A stretch of 64,000 bases of DNA, from the NCBI RefSeq assembly GCF_900169305.1, contig NZ_FWDP01000004.1, positions 806,001 through 870,000 on the forward strand, given 5' to 3'. The stretch is from Marinilactibacillus piezotolerans. GTDB lineage: Bacteria > Bacillota > Bacilli > Lactobacillales > Carnobacteriaceae_A. How positions within the stretch are numbered: the stretch's first letter is position 1; every line of letters starts with the position of its first letter. A program made the position numbers and the translations under genes. A model generated the notes under the pieces. The model ran no database searches. It was not told the origin of the DNA and saw nothing but the letters and a program-made list of their open reading frames with translations. Below, piece after piece: positions 24,885 through 33,136 of the stretch.

Positions 24885-25535
24885 TTATTGATCAGATAAT
24901 TGATCATTTATAATGTATTCAATCTCCTGAGGTGTCAACTGTTCTGTGTAGTAGCGATTCCAGACAGTGGAAAGATATTCTGGGGATACATTCCCATATA
25001 TGTTCTCAGCATTCTGTTTCCATTGATGCAGAAGTGCATAAGATCCTGCTTCTTTATTGAATGTATCCCTTACTGCAGCACCTTCTTCAACGACTTTCGG
25101 ATCCAGTTCGATAAAAGCTGTTTCTACCTCATCTGTACTCGTATCATTTTGTGTAGATTCCCAAAGTTCATCTGGAATGACCAGCACCAGCAAGTCGTCT
25201 TGCTGATAGACAAAGAATATTCCTTTGTTGATCAGGGGAGCTAGCCTTTCTAATTGCTCAACATTGCTGAAGCCTGTCGCTTGTTCCATTTCACTGCTGA
25301 ATTTATCCAGCAGATCCATAACGACTGGTTTATAAAACTGTTCAAACTTCAGTTGAATGTCTTCAGTAAGTGTATTGATCAACACTTCTTTTTTCGAGCT
25401 TTTTTTGATCTCACTTGCAGCTTCTCCTGCTAGTGCCACCAGTTGCGGCTTGGTATAGTTTGCTAATGATCCTGCTAGTGACGTACTGATTTCTTTCGTT
25501 ATGATTGGAAAACTTGCCTGCAGTTTCACGTTCAT
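24885..25535 (-). CDS. Hypothetical protein in the ylxP-degV cluster
   Basis: Soluble protein of 216 residues, acidic, no cysteine, signal peptide or membrane segment, mainly helical (ELDPKVVEEGAAVRDTFNKEAG). I recognise no family. The ATG follows AAAGGATGAA. Spacing to ylxP (35 bp upstream) and degV (24 bp downstream) suggests one operon. Confidence 0.75.
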   Translation of the reverse strand: MNVKLQASFPIITKEISTSLAGSLANYTKPQLVALAGEAASEIKKSSKKEVLINTLTEDIQLKFEQFYKPVVMDLLDKFSSEMEQATGFSNVEQLERLAPLINKGIFFVYQQDDLLVLVIPDELWESTQNDTSTDEVETAFIELDPKVVEEGAAVRDTFNKEAGSYALLHQWKQNAENIYGNVSPEYLSTVWNRYYTEQLTPQEIEYIINDQLSDQ

Positions 25536-25570
25536 TTCATCCTTTACTATAAACTTGACCTATAATATGA

Positions 25571-25858
25571 TTAATATTCCATCATTTCTGTTTCAATGAT
25601 CTCAACTTCATAGTTTGCTTCTATAAAGTCAATAGTTTTACGCAGCACTTTTTCACAAAGTACGCGATTATTTCCGACGATTCCAATACCGATGACTGCT
25701 TTATTCAATGTATCCAGCTCGTCGATTTCAGCTGTACTGACATTATATTGATTGCTTAATTTGTGAAGAATACTTTTAATGACACTTCTTTTGTCTTTTA
25801 AAGAATAAGCGTCAAATAAAAGTATTGTCAGCTGCATGCCCATCAATACCATTATCAT
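25571..25858 (-). CDS. ylxP: YlxP / DUF503 family protein
   Basis: Small protein of up to 95 residues. The signature SLKDKRSVIKSILHKLSNQYNVSTAEID is that of DUF503, known as YlxP in Bacillus, where it is encoded near infB and rbfA and is thought to help ribosome assembly. Here it lies away from that operon. Several in-frame ATGs (25858, 25852, 25843, 25837) crowd the start; family members usually begin close to MQLTILLF, so the true start may be inside. Confidence 0.85.
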   Translation of the reverse strand: MIMVLMGMQLTILLFDAYSLKDKRSVIKSILHKLSNQYNVSTAEIDELDTLNKAVIGIGIVGNNRVLCEKVLRKTIDFIEANYEVEIIETEMMEY

Positions 25859-26081
25859 CCCTGCCTTTTATGTTTGAAAAGTGGCAGTATTCATAAAATG
25901 CCACCCTCTTCTTTTAGACTATTTAGACTTGTTTCAACTTAATTATCATACCATATTTTTTATTCTTGTAGAAATTGAATTCATAGAATGTAAGCTGTCA
26001 GGTAAATAATTTGTGTTTTTAGTCTATCTTCGATAGTTTTCAATATAGACGCTATATTTTATCTCAGCAAGGAGACCGACA

Positions 26082-27398
26082 ATGAAAAGCTCTCGTACAT
26101 TTAATATAGAAAAATTAACTTATATTGCACTGGGTATTCTGATTGGATCAATAGTAGGATTGGTGATCAGTGTATTCCGTATCATCGTCGTCTTCTTTTT
26201 AAACCACTTAGGAAGCTGGTATCAAATCATTAAAAGTGATCCCCCTCTTTTAATCGGGTGGATTTTATTCATGACAACATTAGGACTCATTGTTTCAAAG
26301 CTCAGTAAAGATGAACCGGATATAAAAGGATCAGGTATACAAAATATCGGCGGTCAGCTTTATGACTTATTTGAAATCAACTGGTTTTCTGTAATGTGGC
26401 GCAAGTTCCTCGGCAGTCTGATTGCTCTAGGAGCAGGACTGGCTTTGAGTCGAAGAGGCCCAGCTATTCAGGTTGGCGGAGCGATCGGTCAAGGCATTAA
26501 TGCTTTCATAAAAGGTGACTTAACGCAGAAAAAAATCTTGATTTCTGCTGGCGTGAGTGCAGGCCTTTCTGCTGCGTTTAATGCTCCGATTTCAGGGATA
26601 GTATTTATTCTGGAAGAAATTCATCATAAGTTTTCCAGTATTTTACTGCTTTCCGCTTTCTCTGCATCTATCATGGCAAATTTTGTTGTATTGAAGATTG
26701 TTGGTCTCAAACCGCCTTTGCAGATCGAAACCTTACTGCAGTTTCCGATCGAACACTATCTTCATTTAGTCATTATGGGCATAATGCTTGCTGTTGCTGG
26801 AAGAATTTATCAAGCTTCGCTTCTATTTACGCCCAATTTATATCAGAAATTGCCGATTCCTTCCCACTATCATGGTGTTATTCCATTTCTGCTGGTTATT
26901 CCAATTGGTCTTTTTCTACCTGATCTGCTTGGTGGCGGAACCAGTGTCATTACAATGATCACTTCGACACGTTTTCCAACGATCGCTTTACTGGGGATCT
27001 TTCTGGTTCGTTTCTTGTTTTCTCAGTTGTCTTATGGTTCTGGCTTACCAGGCGGTATCTTTATTCCAGTGCTCAGTATTGGTGCACTGATTGGAGGAAT
27101 TTATGGGAACGGTGTATTACATTTTACTGGGATAGAAGATGCTTTTATACGCAGTTTCATCCTTTATGCCATGGGTGGATTTTTGACAGCTGTTACGAAG
27201 TCTCCTCTGACCTCTATAATATTAATGATCGAGATGACAGGCAATCTTGCTCAACTGATGCCTCTGGCTATTGTCGTGTTAAGCGCTTATATCGTCGCAG
27301 ACTTGATGGGCTCTGAATCGATTTACGAAGAATTATTGAATCAAAAACGCGCGTCTCTTAGTGCTTATCCAGATCGTCCGGATTCTTCAAAAAATTAA
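26082..27398 (+). CDS. CLC-family chloride channel/transporter with altered gate
   Basis: Integral membrane protein of 438 residues in the ClcA family, with the three selectivity-filter regions GSGIQN, SRRGPAIQ and GGIFIP. In typical CLC exchangers the second motif is GREGP, whose Glu is the external gate and proton acceptor; here this residue is Arg. The internal glutamate region (FNAPISGIVFILEE) is kept. The protein is otherwise full length, so loss of the gate Glu suggests an uncoupled channel or different selectivity. ATG follows AAGGAG. Single-gene unit. Confidence 0.9.
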   Translation: MKSSRTFNIEKLTYIALGILIGSIVGLVISVFRIIVVFFLNHLGSWYQIIKSDPPLLIGWILFMTTLGLIVSKLSKDEPDIKGSGIQNIGGQLYDLFEINWFSVMWRKFLGSLIALGAGLALSRRGPAIQVGGAIGQGINAFIKGDLTQKKILISAGVSAGLSAAFNAPISGIVFILEEIHHKFSSILLLSAFSASIMANFVVLKIVGLKPPLQIETLLQFPIEHYLHLVIMGIMLAVAGRIYQASLLFTPNLYQKLPIPSHYHGVIPFLLVIPIGLFLPDLLGGGTSVITMITSTRFPTIALLGIFLVRFLFSQLSYGSGLPGGIFIPVLSIGALIGGIYGNGVLHFTGIEDAFIRSFILYAMGGFLTAVTKSPLTSIILMIEMTGNLAQLMPLAIVVLSAYIVADLMGSESIYEELLNQKRASLSAYPDRPDSSKN

Positions 27399-27715
27399 TT
27401 ATCAAAGTTCTTTAATCTGTTTCTTTAAGCTTCTATGGCTTATCACTTTCTGGATTATTTAAGTTAAAGTTTCTATTCATTCGTATCATTCAGATTTAAT
27501 TGTTCCTTATTTTGATAAATTTATCCAAGTTTCATTTTTAATGCATCGTTTTGATTCTTAAAATGGCGAAAGTCTTTCTTGTTTGTCTTATTAAACGATA
27601 ATCGTTTCAGTATTTGTCATCCTTCTTTTAAATTTTTCCGGATTCTTTTCGTTTAATTGTGATAGAATGTAATCTGTGTTCTAAGTTCTATATTCATAAG
27701 TTAAAGGAGAAGATT
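27399..27715. promoter_or_regulatory. Intergenic region with popT-type gene promoter and a palindrome
   Basis: Contains a perfect 15-bp palindrome AAACGATAATCGTTT (27593-27607), an extended -10 box TGATAGAAT (27660-27668) and the AAAGGAGA ribosome binding site (27703-27710) of the DUF368 gene. The palindrome lies about 55 bp upstream of the -10 box, so it could be an activator site. No other feature seen. Confidence 0.5.
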
Positions 27716-28645
27716 ATGCACTATATATGGATGATCATTAAAGGAGTTTTCATTGGGATCACGAATGTCATACCAGGCGTTTCTGGCGGCACTATGGCTG
27801 TTTCATTTGGTATATATGATGATGTGATTCATGCAGTTACACATATCAAAAGCGAGTTCAAGTCAGCTAGTAAGATTTTAGGACCATTATTTATTGGAGC
27901 TTTGATTGGGGTTGCTGGTTTTTCATACTTCATCGAATTATTGTTGGAACAGTACACATTGGCAACGGCGATCGCTTTCATCGGCTTGATTTTAGGCGGT
28001 CTGCCAATTCTCTGGAGCGCTTTCAAAGAAAGCATGCAAAGAGAGCAGCAACAGCTTAATGTTATTCATGGCTTGTTTTTTCTGTTCTTTTTTGGAATTG
28101 TGGCATGGATGGCTTTCGTCGAAACCGGCGGCAACACCGGACAATCAATTTCTTTTAGTGTTGGCCATATGATTGCCATGTTTTTAGTCGGACTTGTCTC
28201 GGCAGCGGCAATGGTCATACCTGGTGTCAGCGGATCTTTACTGATGCTGATCCTTGGCTACTATTATGCTGTAATTTTTGCAATCAATGGATTTACCGAA
28301 GCATTGTCAGCAATGAATTTTGATGCATTGTTAACTTTCGGTACGCTGCTTGGGGCTTATGCTTTAGGTATGCTGTTTGGAATTATTCTGATCAGTAAGG
28401 CAATTGATTATTTCTTTAAAACAAAACCGACATATACCTATGCCAGTATTTTAGGGTTAGTTGTCGCTTCACCGATAGCTATTTTAACGAACACCAATTC
28501 TCTAGCAGATTTTCAGTCTGACAAATCAATCTGGTATTTCTTGATTGCCTTAATTTTAGGCATTGGATGTTTCGTATTAACGTTCGCTTTAGGAAACACG
28601 AAAGATACGGGTGCTTCAGTCGAGCCAGCTCAAGCTGCCGACTAA
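27716..28645 (+). CDS. DUF368 family protein, probable polyprenyl-phosphate translocase (PopT)
   Basis: Membrane protein of 309 residues with about eight helices and two copies of the signature NVIPGVSGGTMA / MVIPGVSGSLLM, typical of DUF368. This family (PopT) has been shown to return undecaprenyl phosphate to the inner side of the membrane for cell-wall synthesis. I chose ATG 27716 behind AAAGGAGA; a GTG 57 bases upstream overlaps the -10 promoter box and cannot be used. Single-gene unit with a bidirectional terminator. Confidence 0.9.
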   Translation: MHYIWMIIKGVFIGITNVIPGVSGGTMAVSFGIYDDVIHAVTHIKSEFKSASKILGPLFIGALIGVAGFSYFIELLLEQYTLATAIAFIGLILGGLPILWSAFKESMQREQQQLNVIHGLFFLFFFGIVAWMAFVETGGNTGQSISFSVGHMIAMFLVGLVSAAAMVIPGVSGSLLMLILGYYYAVIFAINGFTEALSAMNFDALLTFGTLLGAYALGMLFGIILISKAIDYFFKTKPTYTYASILGLVVASPIAILTNTNSLADFQSDKSIWYFLIALILGIGCFVLTFALGNTKDTGASVEPAQAAD

Positions 28646-28718
28646 AAAAAGACGCAAACTTGGTCAGGTACTGTTCAGCATTTGCTGATTCATTCCTTTC
28701 AAGTAAGCGTCTTTTTTT
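28646..28718. terminator. Bidirectional terminator between the DUF368 and ywbE genes
   Basis: AAAAAAAGACGC...ACTTG pairs with CAAGT..GCGTCTTTTTTT around a long loop. It has T-runs on both strands and so serves the converging genes. Confidence 0.8.
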
Positions 28719-28742
28719 AGTTGATTTCTTTTAGTCTATTAG

Positions 28743-28952
28743 TTATTTTTGATGTTCTTTTACTATTTCCTGGACTCGTCCTACTTGATCTCCCTCTTCC
28801 AGCATTACTTTAATGCCATGCGGATGAGTAGGACTGTTAGTTAAAATCCGCTTAACATGCCCTCTTGTCAAGTTCCCAGAACGCTGATCTTTTTTCAAAA
28901 CAATATCAACTAATGCGCCGATTTGAATATCCGCTCTTTTTTTACCATTCAT
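28743..28952 (-). CDS. ywbE: YwbE family protein
   Basis: Basic protein of 69 residues matching YwbE (DUF2196): VDIVLKKDQRSGNLTRGHVKRILTNSPTHPHGIKV with a short C-terminal GRVQEI strand. It is probably an SH3-like nucleic-acid-binding fold; its molecular role is unknown. It is the last of three close minus-strand genes (macro domain, DUF305, ywbE). Confidence 0.9.
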   Translation of the reverse strand: MNGKKRADIQIGALVDIVLKKDQRSGNLTRGHVKRILTNSPTHPHGIKVMLEEGDQVGRVQEIVKEHQK

Positions 28953-28988
28953 GAGTTGCTTTTGCCTCTTTTCTATCTTTCTGTTTTC

Positions 28989-29492
28989 TTATTCAGCGTT
29001 ACTCGCTGATTTTCTCGTGCTTGCTTGATTATCCTCTTCTTCATCTTCATTTTCAAGGTCTTCGATCAATTGATTCATTTCTTCAATTTCACTTCTCTGT
29101 GCACTAATGATATCATCAGCCAGTCTTTGTACCCTCGGATCAGAGATGTTCGCACGCTCACTTGTTAAAATGGCGATAGAATGGTGCGGTATCATCGCTT
29201 TCATATATGAAACATCTTCCACTGTCGTCTGACTTCTAACCAGCCACAGTGATACACCGAATACCAATGCAGATACTGCAAGGATGATCCCGTTCAATTT
29301 TTTATTTTTGTACATTTTCCACATGAACAGCATCATGATGACTGACATAACTGCTCCCATCATAATGGCCATGTAGATTCTTGTTTCACTTAAATGAATA
29401 TGAGCGAAATCGAAGACGTTCAAAAACATTAAAAAGTACATAATAACTGTAGATGTTAAAATCATTAATCCAAATCTGATATATTGTTTCAT
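28989..29492 (-). CDS. DUF305 domain membrane protein
   Basis: Protein of 167 residues with three N-terminal membrane helices (residues about 5-25, 35-57 and 68-85) and an outside DUF305 part containing the MIPHHSIAILTSERA motif, whose two His residues are conserved in this ferritin-like helical domain. DUF305 proteins often accompany metal resistance genes; none is seen here. The Glu/Asp-rich tail is probably disordered. ATG follows AGGAGGAG; 18 bp separate it from the macro-domain gene. Confidence 0.87.
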   Translation of the reverse strand: MKQYIRFGLMILTSTVIMYFLMFLNVFDFAHIHLSETRIYMAIMMGAVMSVIMMLFMWKMYKNKKLNGIILAVSALVFGVSLWLVRSQTTVEDVSYMKAMIPHHSIAILTSERANISDPRVQRLADDIISAQRSEIEEMNQLIEDLENEDEEEDNQASTRKSASNAE

Positions 29493-29509
29493 GTTTCTCC
29501 TCCTATTAA

Positions 29510-30043
29510 TTACGAATGATATTTATTATTGGCTTTAATAGCCGCCAGTTCCGTTTCATACCGCTGTTTTGTGTGAGCATCAAAAGCCACAAGTATAACT
29601 TGCTCTATCGTTGGGTAAGAATTAAGGCTTTCATTGATGGTTTTAACGGCAATTTGTGCAGCTTCTAAAGCCGGATACTGATAAATCCCCGTGCTGATCG
29701 CCGGGAATGCGATTGTTTTGATCTCATGATCTGCGGCAACTTTTAGTGAGTTGCGGTAACAGGCTGCCAACTGTTCTGGTTCCCCTTGGTTGCCGTCTTT
29801 ATAGGCTGGGCCTACAGTATGAATCACATAATCTGCCGGCAATTGGTACCCCTTTGTCAACTTAGCCTCTCCAGTTTCTGCACCATTCAATGTCTTACAT
29901 TCTTCTTTCAATTGAGGACCAGCAGCTCGGTGAATAGCACCGTCGACTCCGCCGCCTCCAAGCAGTGAGTGATTCGCCGCATTTACGATGGCTTCCGCTT
30001 CCAGTGTTGTAATATCGCCTTGCCAAACCTTTATTTTCTCCAT
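29510..30043 (-). CDS. Macro-domain O-acetyl-ADP-ribose deacetylase (YmdB-like)
   Basis: Cytoplasmic macro-domain protein of about 177 residues. The nucleotide-binding motifs [23 protein letters not shown] and [12 protein letters not shown] identify the MacroD/YmdB class, which removes acetyl or ADP-ribosyl groups from O-acetyl-ADP-ribose or proteins. I chose ATG 30043, which follows GGAGG by seven bases, rather than a GTG two codons upstream. First gene of a likely three-gene unit. Confidence 0.92.
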   Translation of the reverse strand: MEKIKVWQGDITTLEAEAIVNAANHSLLGGGGVDGAIHRAAGPQLKEECKTLNGAETGEAKLTKGYQLPADYVIHTVGPAYKDGNQGEPEQLAACYRNSLKVAADHEIKTIAFPAISTGIYQYPALEAAQIAVKTINESLNSYPTIEQVILVAFDAHTKQRYETELAAIKANNKYHS

Positions 30044-30120
30044 TTCCACACCTCCTCGCTTATCTATTCTGCTTCTATGACGTTAACTTTATACTATATC
30101 CTTAAGTAATCATGAGCAAA

Positions 30121-30181
30121 CAAAAAGCTTAGACAGAATGAGCAGAACCGCTAAAAGGGCTTCTCATTATGCCTAAGCTTA
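30121..30181 (-). terminator. Terminator of the NhaC-family transporter gene
   Basis: Minus-strand AAGCTTAGGCATAATGAG pairs with CTCATTCTGTCTAAGCTT, ending in TTTTTG, immediately after the transporter stop. Confidence 0.8.
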
Positions 30182-30188
30182 TTAGGTT

Positions 30189-31922
30189 TTATTCTATTAC
30201 TTCTTTACTGAGATTTTCCGTTGTATCTACTTTACTGCCGAGCAAGTAGACCATAGCGACTACTGCTGCTAACGTAAGCGGCAGAGATAGCCAGATACTC
30301 AATCCCATAGCTACCGGCAAATATCCAAATAAAATGGAGATCCCGCCAACGGACACTGCATAAGGTATTTGTGTTTTCACATGATCCAGTAAGTTTGAAC
30401 CAGCACCCATTGAAGATAAAATCGTAGTATCCGAGATTGGAGAACTATGATCTCCAAAAATCGCACCGGTTAACACTGCTCCAGCTGACATAATGACAAA
30501 CTGCGGATCTTCAGGGCGCATTCCTGTGGCCAATGGTATTGCCAGCGGCATCAAAATCCCCATCGTTCCATAAGAAGTTCCTGTGGAAAACGAGATAATG
30601 GCACCAAGCAGGAAAATCACCGTTGGCAAAAGAACTGACGGCATCGTATCACCAAGCAGCGATACTAGATAATCAGCCGTGCCTAACTCGTTCATCACAC
30701 TTGATAATGACCAGGCAAGCAACAAGACAACCCCAGTGATCATCAGCGTTTTCATCCCATTGACCCAAATTTCGATCCCTTTAGCAAAATTGAATATTTC
30801 CTGTGACACACCCATAACCATTGCAATTATACTTGAAATCAGTGCTGCCTGAAATAGTACAACAGAAGCATCTGAAGCGCCAAACGTTTCTCTAATCGTA
30901 CTGAAAGAGAAAGGAGCATTGGAAATGCTTTGTGCTAGTGCAGCATTGTCGCCGCTTAATATCGCTGAGCGGCCATTCATGTAAAATCCGATAAAACTAA
31001 ACAAAATCAGACTTCCAATTGGAACTAATGCATTCATAATAGAAGCTTTTTCATTTACCATGCTCTCTTGTTCTTCTTCGCCGCTTTCAACTTCTGAATC
31101 TTCTGCTATCAGCAGTCCAGTATCTCTAGCGCGTTCCTGTGCTTTTTTCATTGGACCAAATTCTCTTAATGTAAGGGAAGTTACAACAACAAAGAACAGC
31201 ATCAGAATGTTATAGAACCGATAAGGAACGGTTTCTAAAAAGATACCATATGCATTGACATTTTCACCTATTGATTGATAGGCATCGTTGATCAACCCTA
31301 CTTCATAACCGATCCAAGTAGAAACTAACGCGATCCCTGCAATTGGTGCTGCAGTCGCATCGATCAGAAATGCTAACCGTTCTCTTGAGATGTTCACTTT
31401 ATCTGAAACCGGCCGCATGATTGGACCAACAATTAGAGCATTGGCGTAATCATCAAAGAAAATCAATACTCCGAGTGCCCATGTGATCAATTGCGTACTG
31501 ACCGGCCCTTTAGCTTTTTTAGCCAAACTTTCTGCCACTGCTTGAGCACCGCCCATACTCGTAATCAGTGCAATCAGTCCGCCGATCGTCATCACTTGTA
31601 GAATGATTCCCGCATTCCAAGGATCCGCTAAAGACCCTAAAATATAGTCAACGATCGCTGTAAATCCGTTGATCAGCGCCATCAGCATATTTTCTCCCAT
31701 AGAGAACTGAATGATGATTGATCCAGAAAAAATGCCTACAAATAAAGACAAAACCACATTTTTTGTAACAAACGCCAACAATATAGCTAGGATCGGCGGT
31801 ATCAATGTCAACCAGCCGATTGATCCAGCCATGCTGGCTTCTACCTCTTCCGCATGAACTGTCTGCGGTATTAACCATAAGATGCTCATCAGAATCAACA
31901 TACCCCATTTTAATCTTCTCAT
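30189..31922 (-). CDS. NhaC-family transporter under lysine riboswitch, probable lysine importer (LysW-like)
   Basis: Polytopic membrane protein of about 577 residues of the Na+/H+ antiporter NhaC superfamily, about 12 helices, with the motifs FFDDYANALIVGP and SFSTGTSYGTMGILMPLA. A lysine riboswitch directly upstream shows it responds to lysine, as for the NhaC-type lysine transporters called LysW in comparative studies of L-box regulons. I placed the start at ATG 31922, where a signal-like first helix (MRRLKWGMLILMSILWL) begins and AGAGG/GGAG precede; ATG 31943 is also possible. The frame upstream to 32018 runs into the riboswitch terminator and is not coding. Confidence 0.87.
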   Translation of the reverse strand: MRRLKWGMLILMSILWLIPQTVHAEEVEASMAGSIGWLTLIPPILAILLAFVTKNVVLSLFVGIFSGSIIIQFSMGENMLMALINGFTAIVDYILGSLADPWNAGIILQVMTIGGLIALITSMGGAQAVAESLAKKAKGPVSTQLITWALGVLIFFDDYANALIVGPIMRPVSDKVNISRERLAFLIDATAAPIAGIALVSTWIGYEVGLINDAYQSIGENVNAYGIFLETVPYRFYNILMLFFVVVTSLTLREFGPMKKAQERARDTGLLIAEDSEVESGEEEQESMVNEKASIMNALVPIGSLILFSFIGFYMNGRSAILSGDNAALAQSISNAPFSFSTIRETFGASDASVVLFQAALISSIIAMVMGVSQEIFNFAKGIEIWVNGMKTLMITGVVLLLAWSLSSVMNELGTADYLVSLLGDTMPSVLLPTVIFLLGAIISFSTGTSYGTMGILMPLAIPLATGMRPEDPQFVIMSAGAVLTGAIFGDHSSPISDTTILSSMGAGSNLLDHVKTQIPYAVSVGGISILFGYLPVAMGLSIWLSLPLTLAAVVAMVYLLGSKVDTTENLSKEVIE

Positions 31923-32002
31923 ACCTCTTTTTACTCCAATCATCTCTTTTTGTTTCGACGCTCTCAAACGATCGAAAGGTGCAGTATACTCTCTATTTTT
32001 GC

Positions 32003-32226
32003 TCAAAAAAAAGAGCATTCAAGGCCTTATCACCCTAAATGCTGTTATCTCTGCACATAGCTTGATAGTGCTCCACGAAATTCGTGACAGTTGCCCGCTT
32101 CTTCAACGGACCCCCAGCAAAATGGTTTGACGAATCCACCCTGCTTCGGCAAAGAACCCTTTCTGATCCCTTCATCGGCTGTCCGCCTCCAGCATCATAC
32201 TGATTTTCCCCGCACCTCTATCTGTA
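32003..32226 (-). promoter_or_regulatory. Lysine riboswitch (L box) with terminator
   Basis: Reading the minus strand, the leader has AGATAGAGGTGCGG, then AGTAT, GATGAAGGGATC, TTTGCCGAAGCA, TCGTCAAA, TTGCTGGG, AACTGTCACGAA and GTGGAGCACTATC in that order, the ordered signature of the L-box aptamer. P1 pairs GATAG (plus 32218-32222) with CTATC (32064-32068). An intrinsic terminator follows (AGCATTTAGG/CCTTGAATGCT then T8, plus 32005-32044). Lysine binding is expected to promote termination and switch off the transporter gene. Confidence 0.93.
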
Positions 32227-32425
32227 TTTAATTACCTAAAATAGTTTACAAGGAAATTAAAGGGAATGCAAGGGATGATTAGAATTTGTTATATTTTGAA
32301 AATGTCGTTCATCAGTTTACTGTTCATTCTGACTTTAGTTTAGGAATCCCTTTAACTTGTATATCCTCATGTTTAGGTCTGACGGATCTTATACTAGGTA
32401 TTCTTAAGATTTGGCATTTTTTGAT

Positions 32426-32996
32426 TTTAATGCTGAGGATTTGTTTCTATTTTCTGGACTTTGTCTATTTTTCATTTTGAGTAAAGAGAATTTTGCTTCT
32501 ATTTTCGGTACTCGCTCTCTTTCCGCTTTGAGTACGGAAAATTTTGCGCTTATTTTCGCCACTCACCCTATTCCTAACTTTGAGTACGCATAATTCGGCT
32601 TCTATTTTCGGCACTCATCTTCTTTCCATCTTTGAGTACCTAAAATTCCGCTACTATTAACAGCACTCGTATTCTTTTCTGTTTTGAGTACGAAGAATAT
32701 CACGCCTAATTTTGTTACTCATGCCATTTCCTGTTCCGAGTTCAAACAATTCCTCTCCTATTTTCGGCACTCACACCTTTTTCCACTCTGAGTTCAAACA
32801 ATTCCTCTCTTATTTTTGCTACTCGAACCCTTTCCTACTCTGAGTTCAAACAATTCCTCTCTTATTTTTGCTACTCGAACCCTTTCCTACTCTGAGTTCA
32901 AACAATTCCTCTCTTATTTTCGCTACTCGACTTTTTTCCAACTCTGAGTACAAACAATGCACCTCCAGTTTTCCCCACTCATGCATTATTCAATAC
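32426..32996. repeat. Intergenic 52-bp tandem repeat array C
   Basis: About eleven units. The marker CGGTACT or variants lies at 32454, 32506, 32557, 32609, 32661, 32713, 32765, 32817, 32869, 32921 and 32973, all 52 bp apart except one 51-bp step. The unit resembles array A and has the same orientation: TGAGTACGGAAAAT, about 8 bases, then TATTTTCGCCACTCA, then a linker. Units near 32786-32925 are almost identical to each other, which shows recent amplification. It lies between the lysine riboswitch promoter area and the terminator of the SDR gene. Short frames inside it are artefacts. Confidence 0.9.
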
Positions 32997-33078
32997 TCAG
33001 CCAGGAAATTTCCTATCTCATCTTCCTTATTCTCAGCACTGTCTGTTTTGTCATACGACAAAACACCCTTTTTAAACA

Positions 33079-33125
33079 AAAAACTAACCTTCTCAATTGA
33101 TTACTCAATAGAGAAAGGTTAGTTA
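33079..33125 (-). terminator. Terminator of the SDR gene
   Basis: AACTAACCTT(T)CTC and its complement pair around a long loop; the minus strand continues TTTTTTG. Confidence 0.8.
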
Positions 33126-33136
33126 TGTTCAGTAGA

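Noticed and set aside
31923-32018. N-terminal extension of the NhaC-family protein
   Set aside because: The extension runs into the riboswitch terminator hairpin; the later ATG gives a normal membrane-protein start.
32411-33122. Short plus-strand frames of 60 to 84 codons
   Set aside because: They lie in repeat array C, lack ribosome binding sites and change frame from unit to unit.
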